From contig NC_082423.1 in the NCBI RefSeq assembly GCF_004011695.2, positions 1,302,001 to 1,366,000 on the forward strand: DNA of 64,000 nt, in the 5' to 3' direction. The DNA comes from Ascochyta rabiei. Lineage: Eukaryota > Ascomycota > Dothideomycetes > Pleosporales > Didymellaceae. The notes beneath the pieces were generated by a model. It saw nothing but the letters and a program-made list of their open reading frames with translations, had not been told where the DNA came from and made no database searches. Below, one piece after another: positions 46,958 to 56,874 of this stretch. Every line of letters starts with the position of its first letter. Within the stretch, counting starts at the first letter, position 1. The position numbers were made by a program, and so were the translations under genes.

Positions 46958-47447
46958 ATGGCCACTACTGTATGTTGGAAACGAGAAATGCCTTGGATTT
47001 ACAGTAAATAACTTTAGAAAGGAGTCCGTACGTACCGAGGACATCGTCTTCATCAACGAGGCCCAGTATGCCAATGTCAAAGCCGGCGTCGAGGCTGAGG
47101 ACATCGTCTTCATCAATGAGGCCCAGTATGCCAATGTCAAAGCCGGCGTCGAGGCTGAGGACATCGTCTTCATCAATGAGGCCCAGTACGCCAATGTCAA
47201 AGCCGGCGTCGAGGCTGAAGACATCGTCTTCATCAACGAGGCCCAGTATGCCAATGTCAAAGCCGGCGTCGAGGCTGAGGACATCGTCTTCATCAATGAG
47301 GCCCAGTACGCCAATGTCAAAGCTGGCGTCGAGGCTGAAGACATCGTCTTCATCAATGAGGCCCAGTACGCCAATGTCAAAGCCGGCGTCGAGGCCAAAG
47401 ATATTGTCTTCATCAACGAGGCCCAGTATCTTAGTGTATGCGCGTAG
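46958..47447 (+). CDS. Repeat-peptide precursor: 20-residue unit repeated about 6.8 times (candidate RiPP precursor)
   Basis: Not a family I recognise. The coding frame is GAG-GAC-ATC from 47037, reading EDIVFINEAQYANVKAGVEA six times, then a last unit changed to KDIVFINEAQYLSVCA and a TAG stop (47445-47447). Across units the nucleotide changes (GAG/GAA, GAC/GAT, ATC/ATT, AAC/AAT, TAT/TAC, GCC/GCT) are silent in this frame, except the final unit's first residue and its tail. In the other two plausible frames the same changes alter residues. Only this frame is under protein-level constraint. There is no ATG in the frame. The proposed start is ATG at 46958 (after a TATA box and CT-rich leader) with exon 46958-46969, an intron 46970-47021 (GTATGT...AAAG, 52 bp) and exon 47022-47447, giving 145 residues. 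The acceptor is weak, so the 5' end is uncertain. No signal peptide and no Kex2 dibasic sites are seen. Confidence 0.65.
47037..47427 (+). repeat. 60-bp in-frame tandem repeat
   Basis: Six full units (47037, 47097, 47157, 47217, 47277, 47337) and a partial seventh (47397-about 47429). The period is exactly 60 bp. Units differ at zero to three positions from a neighbour, and the seventh is most diverged. Long open frames on the opposite strand and in another plus frame arise only because the period is a multiple of three. Confidence 0.97.
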
Positions 47448-48073
47448 ACATAGTGTCTTGAACAAGAAGACATCACTCAATGTCACGAACTTTTGTTCAT
47501 GAAAAGTTGCTTAGTACCTTGGCCAATAATTCAATTACTTTGTGACAAACTCTACCAAACAACCTTTGATTTTGTGTTACAATTCTGAATCAAGCTGTTA
47601 CGACTTGTCCCTCTTACTAACTATGTCAACACAGCAGACCTGTTGTGGATAGATCCACGGAGTGTCCCTGGATCACATTGTTATAGCGTCCGCGCGCACG
47701 TTAGGCACACAAAAGTGATACTGGTACTTAAGGTCTCCACTATCGCCGTGGTGTTTTGCGGCAACAGCCCGCTTAAGACAACTACGTTTCCAACGTTGGT
47801 CTAATTTTCTCGGCATTTGGGTAATAACTTGCATAGGCTGCTGCTACGCGTGGTTTCTCGAGTAGACGTGTGCGCCTTGAAAGTGAACCGGAATATACGC
47901 AGAGCAACGATCTTAAAGTATGTTATCATAAGCAGAGTTTATAATTGAATCTTGTCTACTCCAACGTGTAAGAAGACTTGAGCAGCTATTAAGAAAACAG
48001 TTCTCTGTGTTTTTTCATCCTTTCTTCACACAATCAGGCCTATCTGAGAGACCCTCGCTCTACTTGTAACACC
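47448..48073. other. Intergenic region between convergent genes
   Basis: Ordinary base composition with no RIP. It should hold both 3' untranslated regions. No coding signal, repeat or RNA gene was seen. Confidence 0.5.
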
Positions 48074-49219
48074 TTAGTTAGAGCAAACGACCAGTATTCG
48101 AACCTCAATGCTTTCACGTTGTACACTGCATTTGTGCGGGTCGTTCCTCCAAAATGCAGTGTGAGGGCAGTCTGATAGTATGTAAGTACGACCACACGTC
48201 CACCTTGGAGGGAAAGGGGCGCATTGTTCTAAACCTACAACGTGTGCTACTCCGCTCTTCCGTGTCGTGCTGTTTGAATATAATGACCTCATCAATTTGT
48301 TGGTTACTCAACCAATACCACTTTTGCTCTTCGCAGGGAGCTGCATAATTTGTTTGACTGATATAGTCAGGGTTGACGATAAAGTCCCCATGAATGCATT
48401 TATCATGCTGAACTGTGGATGCATCGCAGATGGCAAGTTGACAGTCTTCAACTGGATTGTTTATCGGCTTCCAAAAACTAGGTTGGCTTCTCGTCAGTAC
48501 TTAATCAAACAAACGAAACAAAATTGGTGACATGCTTTATCAATCGAACACGCTTCGATGCTAAGATGGTGTCGGTCTCTGCGCCCAACAATGCTCGGAT
48601 ACGTTTGTCCCCACCGTAGTAGTTACAGTCTACTCTAAAGTTAGTCGTTCGAAAGGGTGGGGTATTATAATATTCTACGCTTACCGTTGTGGACGTAGGT
48701 ATCAGGGGCAAATGCTCGGAAATCTTGGCCAGTCATGTCGGCGTTGGCAAACATTTCGTCTTTCTTCGCAGTGCGAAACTATTTTACATACTCAGCAATA
48801 GTCGCATGTCTCGCACTCTTGCATGTGCTTGGAGAGATACTGACCACCCAATTGATGACTTTGACCTGCTCTACTTGTACTCCCTCTGCCGTCAATACGT
48901 CGCGAGCCAGCTGTTGGATTGCATCAAGATATCCACCAGGTTCTTTGATCGCCTCTTCATTTGCCGTAGACTGCTCAAACTTGTGCTGGATCGTAGTGAA
49001 TCCATTCTTCTCAAGCGTCACTTGGCCTGGATCTAAGCCTCGAATGTCAGTGAGATGCTCTAGAGGGCCTTCCTCAAACAGCAAGTTATTCGTTGGAAAG
49101 CCCTCATCCACTTTACACGCAAGTGTGTACGGCCGAATAGCCTTGTAAATTTTAGATCGTTTGAGATATCTCAGCCGGGTCCAAATGTTTTGAGACGGGA
49201 GAAAAACGGAGGAAGTCAT
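48074..49219 (-). CDS. AsaB/CmcJ-family Fe(II)-type hydroxylase/desaturase, 5 exons
   Basis: Predicted 299-residue enzyme. Exons (minus) are 49219-48845, 48778-48685, 48629-48536, 48477-48239 and 48171-48074. All phases match and the sum is 900 bases. Introns are 66, 55, 58 and 67 bp. Intron 3 starts GC (GCATGT) and is a GC-AG intron that yields the expected family join VRLINFWKPI. Family hallmarks are PTNNLLFEEGP, DIRGLDPGQVTLEKNGF (about residues 58-74), the metal motif HxD in YVHND (His155, Asp157), KRIRALLGAE, NNPVEDCQLAICDAST, EEQKWYWLSNQQIDEVIIFKQ, CPHTAFW and RESIEVR. Members act in fungal secondary-metabolite clusters as non-heme oxygenases or desaturases. The gene diverges from the P450 and converges with the repeat-peptide gene. 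The substrate is unknown. Intron 4 has an alternative donor 12 bp upstream. Confidence 0.88.
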
Positions 49220-50105
49220 AGCGATGATGCGGTTAGGCAGTTACTGATCCAGGTGAAAGCCGAGGAACGAAGCTCATATAATGTTCCAATTGCCGATATT
49301 CTTTGGTAGAAACCTTAGCGTGCAGAGGAGTTATCTTTGATATGCCTAGAATTCGATTAGTTGCCTGCGGATGTAGCACCGTCGAGTTCACCGGCATGCC
49401 ACCCAGTGTAGCACCGCGAATTCACCGCGACCTCACCGAAAAACCGCCGGCATGCGACCATTGTTGAGGCCTAGTAGAGGTCTTATTTTTCGGAAGCGAT
49501 ACACAGATACCGTCAAAGTTCGGTTCTTTGGCCAGCAGGGCACGGCACGCCCCGGATAACCCTAGATAAATCTACACTAATTATAACACGTTCCGATGGT
49601 TTGAAAACAGACTCCACAGCATTTTATTAGCACATCTTGGCCTATATCTAAGAGCGTCTACGTACAAGGAGGGTGCCTGAACAAAGTAGAAATACGAGCC
49701 GCTTGCACTGAGCATCTGGTGATCTTTTACAAGAAGAAAACCCTGGCTGCGGCAAATCGTATTGCTACTCCGTTCAGGCACCCCCTTTGTAATCGTCTTG
49801 CACATTACCCAGCAGCGGCCCCATCGTGCCGCCCCGTGCTAGCGTTTTGCCGAAGAATCGATTTTTTACGGTTTCTGGACACGACGGAAACGACTGGTCT
49901 AGTCGGGCCATGTCTTTCTCGAGTCAGCTCACGATCTAAGACAGCCTTTATGTGAACCTAGTACGATCAAGATCTTGTTTTACTTGATATGGATGGCCGA
50001 CTCTCGAATATTTGAATGTTTGAAAACACTCCAATAAACTTCTGCAAAAGCTTCTGTCGAAACCAATTTGCCTTCGCAGCTGCACTTGAGATAGTTGCTG
50101 CAATC
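49220..50105. promoter_or_regulatory. Divergent promoter between the AsaB-like gene and the P450
   Basis: It contains a 22-bp element at 49449-49470 (core GCATGCGACCATTGTTGAGG) that recurs with two C/T differences 120 bp before the 2-oxoglutarate dioxygenase start (53738-53759). Nearby is a TTCACCGGCATGCCACC block (49387-49403) with relatives at about 52985 and 53630. Short open frames on both strands (49581-49955) have no coding support. An imperfect 18-bp inverted repeat links 49667-49684 and 49773-49790. Confidence 0.45.
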
Positions 50106-52029
50106 ATGCCAAATCTTTGTTACTTGATAGTTGCAAGTGGTCTTGTGACGGTAAGGGCCCAGTTCTAGTCCGTACTGAGTGACAGAATCTATCCTGACCA
50201 TCAAACCATAAGGTACTTTCAATAGCCCTCTACAGGCGGTTCTTCCATCCCCTCAGCAAATTCCCAGGACCCATCGCCTGTAGTGTCTCGCGTCTTCCGT
50301 GGGCATATCATGTGTGCGTAGGAGATTGGATACACAAAGTACATGCAATGCACGAAAGATACGGTTCTGTTGTACGAGTTGCACCGGACGAACTCTCATT
50401 CATTGACTCAGCTGCACTTCGGGACATTTATGGGCATCGTCCCGGAGGCGAATTTCCAAAAGCCATCCGTCTCTTTCGGGGAACGGACAAATTTCCAGTT
50501 TCTCTCCTGGTCACTCAAGACATTGAAGCACACCGCAAACTCCGTCGACGACTAGCACCTAGCTTCTCCGATCAGGCCATGCGATTGCAGGAGCCATCTA
50601 TGATCCGCTATGTGGATCTGCTCCTCAACCGTTTGAATAAATTATGTGGTATTGGAAACCTTGAAGTCGATCTTTCGATGTGGTTTAGTAAGTTAAAATT
50701 TCTAACCCAACGTTCTGCACACAGCACTAACATCATATTACAGACTTCACTACTTTCGATATGATTGGTGACTTATCTTTTGGAGAATCGTTCCAATGTT
50801 TAGAGAACTCCGCTTATCATTCTTGGATCTCCGCCCTGAATAGAATGACTAGACAAGGTGCTTATTTTGTTGTTCTAGGTAACATGGGTTTCGAATGGCT
50901 TGTTACGCTCTTGTTCAAGACTGGGAGATTAACAAGCCGAAACAAAAATTCGAATCTTGTATCCGAAAAACTTCTTCGACGTATGCAAATACAGAGGCAT
51001 GACTTCATAGAGGCCCTTCTAAGAGAAAACGAAAATGTACGCAACCCTTTCTCCAATTAACGTCAATCCATATTTGATTTTCTTGTTTGTAAGGTTGGAC
51101 ATGCTAATGGGAATCACAAAAGGACCAGCCATTACCTATGGAATCATTGACTGCAAATTGCAGCATGCTTATGCTCGGTGGCTCTGAAACCACCTCAACA
51201 CTTCTTTGTGGCGTCACATTCCTTTTAGTCACTAACTTGGAGTCATACAAGAAAGCAGTGCGAGAAGTTCGTGACACCTTCAAGTGTCTCGATGATATCA
51301 CTCTTACTTCCGTGTCCCAGCTTCATTTCATGCATGCCTGCATCAAAGAAGCGCTCAGGTATGTTGAGTTTGAGTTGTTTCGTACTACTATCAGTGCGTT
51401 AACAAAGACTTCGTCATGAGCAGACGATATCCACCCACTGCTGGAAGTCAACCCCGATTCGTCCCCCCAGGGGGGGCTAAGGTAGCAGGACATTTTGTCC
51501 CAGAGAAGGTAAACTGCCCTAAAGTCATTAATCTTCAGCCAAAGACGACAGAGAAACACTGACAAAATCTTAATGTTATAGACAGTCGTATCAATTTATC
51601 CTTTCGCGGCCAGGTATTTGAAAATTCATCCTTCCAATGAGGCCCTTAACTGTCACATCTTAGGAAGCTAATTTTTACTACAGTCTAAGCTCGACAAACT
51701 TTCGAAATCCCTTTGAATACTGCCCGGATCGACATCTAGATCCATCGAATACTGTGGATGATATGGCAGCATCCCAGCCTTTCAGTGTCGGTCCCAGAAA
51801 CTGCATCGGAAGAAAGTAAGTCATTTACCACAATGTCCATGATCTCAAGACTAAAAATGTTCCTAGTTTGGTATTTGCACAGAGTCGTTTGATACTCGCA
51901 AGAATTTTGTTTTCTTTTGAAATCGAACTTGCTGAAAGTAGCCGCGATTGGATGAATCAAAAGCATCACATCTTGTGGGACAAACCTCCCCTGAACGTGT
52001 ACCTAACTCCAGTAATGAGGGAATCATAG
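50106..52029 (+). CDS. Cytochrome P450 monooxygenase, 8 exons
   Basis: Predicted 486-residue membrane-anchored heme monooxygenase. Exons are 50106-50150, 50213-50687, 50744-51036, 51123-51358, 51424-51508, 51582-51613, 51684-51815 and 51867-52029. Introns are 51-86 bp, most with CTAAC/CTGAC branch sites. All phases match and the total is 1,461 bases. The N-terminus has a hydrophobic anchor then RRFFHPLSKFPGP. Other marks are RYGSVVRVAPDELSF, NFTTFDMIGDLSFGESF, helix I GGSETTS (290-296), ExxR EALR (347-350), CPDRHL in the PERF position and the heme loop FSVGPRNCIGR (Cys429). The C-terminus WDKPPLNVYLTPV is complete. The style resembles fungal CYP65-like enzymes (isotrichodermin C-15 hydroxylase type). 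It diverges from the AsaB-like gene and probably oxidises the same pathway intermediate (inference). Confidence 0.93.
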
Positions 52030-53009
52030 TGAGATAATGGCATATGATTTCCGGTCACTTTGACAAGGTGGAATTTGATCTCCGGGCGAGACTGGAGGAA
52101 TCAAGTAGCGACAAGAGTCTATTGCTAGGTCCTGCCTTTTGAGGGTATTTGTGAGGCGCAGGCCCCAGAGGTACCTTCATCAGACACGGTGAGGTGATCT
52201 GAGACTAGTCGAGACCAAGAATATAGAGGCGTCAGACTTTACAATTACAACACCAGCAACTGATTTATAGAACTTAGTACTTAAAATATACTGTACTAGT
52301 GCAAAGAGTGATTGCCTGAGTAATCACTCAGATGTAAGGCATAAGAGAGGCATCCATTTGTCCCACCTGTCCATCTAAATCAATCCATCCGACACTCTCG
52401 AATCTCATCCATCTATCTCCTTACTCATTACCTACCTCTCCTCTCTCTCCACCTTCTAACGGGTACTTGAACCCTCCTGCTCAATTAGTGAGCTAATCAG
52501 GGGGCACAGTATAGTATACAGAGAGAGAAAGATTTCAGCCGGCATAGAGACAGTTCTGGCTATCTCACCCGTCCAGCCACGCCTCTCAGCACGCTCCTCA
52601 GCGCTAAGTCAATCCTCTCAGTGCTCATTCCCATCCTGCAGATCCGGCGCACACAGCAGATCTAGCGCATCCCGCAGATTGGGCAGATCCAGCGCATCCG
52701 GCACATTTAACAGATCCGGAGGCATACGTGGTACTGGCCAATCAGCATCTATCAGGAGATACCTATTAACTCACGATTGGATAGAGGCCTGCCTCTATTA
52801 GATTAAGATAGCCCATGATTAGCTTTCCATAGGACAGGATTCGTTAGTCTAATCTAATGATTGTACCAGATTCAATGCGGCGTTACGCGACTGCGGGCAT
52901 TATGCGTACGGACACGATACCGCGCGTACAGACACAGTACCGGTAAACCCCAACCAACCCAACTATGACCTATTTACCAGCCTTTCCACCGACATGCCAC
53001 CTAGTAACG
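52030..53009. other. Intergenic region with degenerate short repeats
   Basis: No coding signal. At 52637-52722 four or five degenerate copies of a GCAGATCCAGCGCATCC-like unit are clustered. A TC-rich stretch spans 52366-52455. A TTCCACCGACATGCCACC block (about 52984-53001) relates to copies upstream of the P450 and the dioxygenase. Confidence 0.45.
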
Positions 53010-53577
53010 CATTTTCTGGTGAACATCGTCTGTTTTAGGCTGTTTTGGGGCAAACCTCCGAGCTAGTCAGGTAACAATTAGGTAACAGTGCGGGGCTCTG
53101 CATATGCCAAGATATCGAGATCTAATTAGGATATGTCTATCTAGCAAGTTAGTACTGTAGCAACATTAATATACCCTAGTATAGCTTATTTTAAATACCT
53201 TATAATGTTTAGAACCCCCTATTAACCTCTACATAACCTACTAGTTAGCTACAACGTACTAGTATTAGCTAATTCTTAATCTAAATACACACTGTATCTT
53301 ATTTACTTTAAGATTAGCTGCAGTTAGGATAATTGTAGGTTGCAACTACAGATAGGGATAAGCTGGGGCAGCTAATATAGGTACTGTTGTACTTACAAAC
53401 TCCCCTACAATTATCTACAACTATTTTTAGGTCGCTATTTTGGCTGCAATTAATACTACTGTAATGCTGGAGAGTGACTGAAGGGGTGTTGTTGAGTGGT
53501 GGGTCACCACTAGCAATCTAATTAGCCCTCGGCGATTTCCTTAAAGAGCCTAGAACAGACGATGTTCACCAGAAAAT
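53010..53577. mobile_element. MITE-like element with terminal inverted repeats
   Basis: CATTTTCTGGTGAACATCG (53010-53028), continuing through TCTGTTTTAGGCTG, is repeated in reverse complement at about 53547-53576. The paired ends are about 30 bp with one or two mismatches and enclose about 500 bp that is AT-rich and RIP-like (CTA, TTA and TAG abundant). No ORF. It lies in the upstream region of the dioxygenase gene. Confidence 0.6.
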
Positions 53578-53711
53578 CCGGTATGGCACCGCAAACTTCC
53601 CGGCATGCCGACCCATGAAGCATCGAGTATTCACCGACATGCCATCCGATATGGCACCGCAAACTTCCCGGCATGCCGATCTGTGAAGCATTGAGTATTG
53701 ACCGACATACC
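53577..53711 (+). repeat. Two 67-bp direct repeats before the dioxygenase
   Basis: Units 53577-53643 and 53645-53711 (period 68) share TATGGCACCGCAAACTTCCC, then GGCATGCCGA and GAGTATT..ACCGACAT. Differences are mainly C/T or G/A. They end about 170 bp before the start codon. Confidence 0.75.
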
Positions 53712-53737
53712 GCTCAGTATACTACGGTAGATCTACC

Positions 53738-53759
53738 GGCATGTGACTATTGTTGAGGC
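53738..53759 (+). promoter_or_regulatory. Shared 22-bp upstream element
   Basis: It is 20 of 22 identical to 49449-49470 in the AsaB/P450 promoter and lies 120 bp before the dioxygenase ATG. It is either a common regulatory site or a relic of one dispersed repeat. Confidence 0.4.
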
Positions 53760-53879
53760 TTGCTTTTCTCCTTGCTCTAGCTTTGTCCACTTGTAGTATA
53801 TTGCACATGTTTGTTTGTTTGCCTTCTGAGCACCATCATCTTCACCACAAAAATCTGTTGGCTTTTCTGTAAAACCATC

Positions 53880-55447
53880 ATGACGTCTCTTCTCTCACCC
53901 CCTATGCTATCGGTTACGAATCAGAATCGTATGTCTCTTTACTCTCCATACATTTGTCTTCGCTCACGAGTTTTAAGTGCGTTACGCTGAGCCCCATGTA
54001 ATTGATTTTCAATCACTGCAAGCAGCGACTATCGAGGGTGCATTTGATCAATCTTTATTCGAGGTATTAAAGAACGCCGCGCCCACTGGACTTCTGCATA
54101 TTGTTAATCATGGCCTTGATCCAAGCCTTGTACGACTTCTCGAGCTTGCAAGAGTTTTCTTATTCTAATAATTGGTTTTCTAGTTTCAGAAACTCCGAGC
54201 GATCACATACACATATATGATGACAGCAACAGCAGAGGAGAAGGATGCAGCGTCTACTGTAAACGGGACAGGTTCTTTCGAGGGTTACAAACCACGCACT
54301 GATGAAGAGTAAGCTTCGTTTTAATTTGATGCAATGCAAAATCAGTAACCCTTGGGAAGAAAGCGCAAAAGTGTCTTGCCAGTAATAGAAGAGTACAATT
54401 ACGATTATCACTCCAGCGGAACGATAAATCGACCAAAGCTTATCAAAGACAACGAAGAGCCTTTATCTAAGATCTTCAATGTAAGTATACAACGGGACTA
54501 CATGTAGAGGGTATGTACACGCTAACCACTTAAAGTTCTATCATCAGGAACTCACACCACACTTGTTGGATTTCATTGGCAAGTTCTGTGGGTTACAGCC
54601 TGGAGTTTTGCGGCAGACGCATGAAGAGTCCAGTGAAGTGGCGCATTTGCTTCTGTACCGTAAGTGCTTGACTACGAAAATTCTAACGTCAAGTCTCCTA
54701 CTGCGTCACTGCTGTAAAGTGATGCGTCTTCTTCCTTTGGAAGTAAACAGTAACTAATCTTTACGACACAGATCCCAGATGGTACGAACATTTTGCAAGA
54801 AAAAGGGCGGCATACGCTGGTCACACAGACATCGGATCACTCACGTATCTATATGCAAATCCGGTGGCTAGCTTGCAGGTTTATGGTACGCGAGGTTGGG
54901 AATATGTTGCTTATATTCCCAACTCGATTGTCGTCAACATGGGAGATGCAATGCAATTTTTAACAAAAGGTATGATGAATGCAACACTTCACCGAGGTAC
55001 GTAATACTTTTTTGTGCGCATAGAACGCGACGTAAGCTAACCATTAACTTCTTGGATACTTGTAGTTATCAAACCTACCTCCGATCAGAATGAGGCTATA
55101 AGAACGGCACTTGTTTACTTTGTTCATCCGAACCATTCTTCGATGTCTGCATCTTTATCACATTTCCAACAACTGCGAGCTCACTACACTCGCGAGACCA
55201 AAAAATCTCCAGGATGTCTCATCAATGGTATGGGTCGTAAGTTATGACCTTAACTGATTTTGCATGCAATTATTTAATGTCATTTGCAGTGAATCGAGTG
55301 ATATCAAGCCTTTCGGCTATTAGAGAAGATCCATATCTCTCACTAGTTGACTATAAAGCGTGGGAATCATCAAGGAACGGTGGCTTAGTAGCTTCACCCC
55401 GAGAGTTTTGCGTCAATTTTGAGACCCTGGCTGTTAATTTGGTGTAA
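53880..55447 (+). CDS. Fe(II)/2-oxoglutarate dioxygenase (isopenicillin-N-synthase-like), 8 exons
   Basis: Predicted 368-residue soluble oxygenase. Exons are 53880-53928, 53978-54129, 54190-54308, 54360-54480, 54548-54659, 54772-54996, 55066-55236 and 55290-55447. Introns are 49-112 bp and all phases match (1,107 bases). An N-terminal DIOX_N-type region includes VIDFQSL and GLLHIVNHGLDPSL (to residue 67). The iron ligands are seen as HTD (His202, Asp204) and His258 in TLHRV, at family spacing. Arg272 (IRTALVYF) is the likely 2-oxoglutarate anchor, but the usual RxS motif reads RTA, so the Ser is missing. The join at 54309-54359 uses a weak AAG acceptor. The stop codon TAA lies at the start of the tail of an inserted LINE, so the natural C-terminus may be slightly changed. 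It is the last gene of the putative cluster. Confidence 0.87.
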
Positions 55448-55732
55448 TTGATTAATTGATTAATTGATTAGTTTAACGTCCTGTGTGAGTCTAAGATTAT
55501 TTAAGACGAGAGCAGTTAAGCTACTCTAGTGATTTAAGGAGTGTGTTTGCGTAAAAGGATAGTAAATGTGTGTTTGCAGCCCTATAGTAAGAGCCTTCGC
55601 TCTTAGAAGTAAACAGAGGGTCTTAGACGTCTGTTGTTTATTGTAGGTACCACATACGTGTGCCTACTTTAGTCTTTAAAGTAAAAGCTAGAGTAGCTAT
55701 ATTTCCTTAGTTTGTGTGTAGTAGTAGGAATA
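55446..55732 (-). mobile_element. 3' end of a LINE abutting the dioxygenase stop codon
   Basis: A TAATTGATTAATTGATTAAT tail begins at 55445, then sequence matching the reverse complement of the LINE 3' end at 37270-37520 and the copy at 43210. It is less RIP-mutated than the full LINE. It forms the right edge of the gene island. Confidence 0.75.
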
Positions 55733-56803
55733 TGTTATGGACTAGCCTTAGGGTGGGATGCAATGAGGGTCGATATGGTATTGTATCTCTTAAGGAGGTA
55801 ACTTATTGCATGTCCTTCTAATATGTCTATAGGGCACGTAACTGTACTGTCTTGCTTAAGGCTTAGACAAGGTCTAAGCCTATAACATAAATCCTTTCCC
55901 TATCTCTCCTAAGCTGTATGTATTTTACTAGGTCCTTTCTACATCCTGCGTAGGCCTAAGGACGCTAGTAGTAGGTAAACCCTAGGGCTAGTTGTAGTTC
56001 CATAAGGGTCTAGCTCTTAGTAGGTTAGCTGCTAGTCTAGTCTGTAGTTTACCTAGGTCAGTCCCTACGCGCACCTAGGTTGTTTTTGTTTTACCTAGCG
56101 CACCTACCTAAGTTAGACACTATACTACTCTATACTTCTACCTAACCTACCTATATTATACCTACTAAATTTCTTATATACGCTATTACTACACCTACTA
56201 TATCTGTTGTTACCTCTAGTTATAGCTATTAGGCTACTAGCTAAGAGGCTAGTAGTCCTCCTAGAGGGGGCAGTTATAGTCTACTATAGTTCTTCCCCTC
56301 TAAGGCTCTACCTATAACATTTCCCTAGTTTTTTATGTCTATAGTTCCTAATTTAGTTATAGGGCCTAACTATTTTTATAGAAGTCTTACTACTATTATA
56401 TAGGCAACTATAAAGTTAAGAGTAACTTAAATAATAAGAACCTAGTCTTAGTCTCTGCTACTACTATCCTACACTGCTAGTGCTACCTCTTTACTATTCT
56501 TACTAGCTAGCCTTATAAGTGTTTTACGTCTGTTATAGGCCTACTTACCTACTAATTTCTTCTACAGCTAACTATATTCCCAGTGCTAGTAAGACATACT
56601 ACACCTAAACTAAGCGTAAACACGTCTGTATTTATAATAATAACCTTTTGTTAGAGGCTAAGACCTTGTCTAAGCCTTAAGCGAGACGGGGCGGTCACGT
56701 GCCCTACAGACATGTTAGAAGAACACGCAACATGTTACCTCCCTAAGAGATACAATACTATTTTAACCCTTATTACATCCTACCTTAAGGCTAGTCTATA
56801 ACA
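55733..56803. mobile_element. Inverted pair of 155-bp LTR-like ends around a gag-like remnant
   Basis: 55733-55887 (TGTTATGGACTAGCC to CCTATAACA) recurs in reverse complement at 56649-56803 with the same length. Both have TG...CA ends, which suits LTRs, yet they face each other, unlike a normal element. Differences are mostly C/T and G/A. The 760 bp between are AT-rich with CTA and TAG abundant and no clear domain. No target duplication was found. Confidence 0.65.
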
Positions 56804-56874
56804 TTTATATATCTTCTTCTAGAAGAATAGCTAGTACTTACGCCTGTACTATGTCACCTAGTCCCTAGAATAAC

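Noticed and set aside
47037..47447. Fungal alpha-pheromone-type precursor
   Set aside because: No signal peptide, no KR sites and no Trp/Cys pheromone core in the unit.
46934..47502. Long open frames on the minus strand and in another plus frame across the 60-bp repeats (acidic and Ser/Pro-rich repeat proteins)
   Set aside because: A 60-bp period keeps every stop-free frame open. In these frames the unit differences change residues, while in the chosen frame they are silent.
49581..49955. Overlapping small open frames on both strands
   Set aside because: No recognisable sequence, opposite-strand overlap, inside the AsaB/P450 promoter.
54130..54189. Alternative donor GTTTTC at 54154 for dioxygenase intron 2, which would keep residues VRLLELAR
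   Set aside because: It would leave a 36-bp intron, below the usual fungal minimum; the GTACGA donor gives 60 bp with a CTAAT branch site and the same phase.
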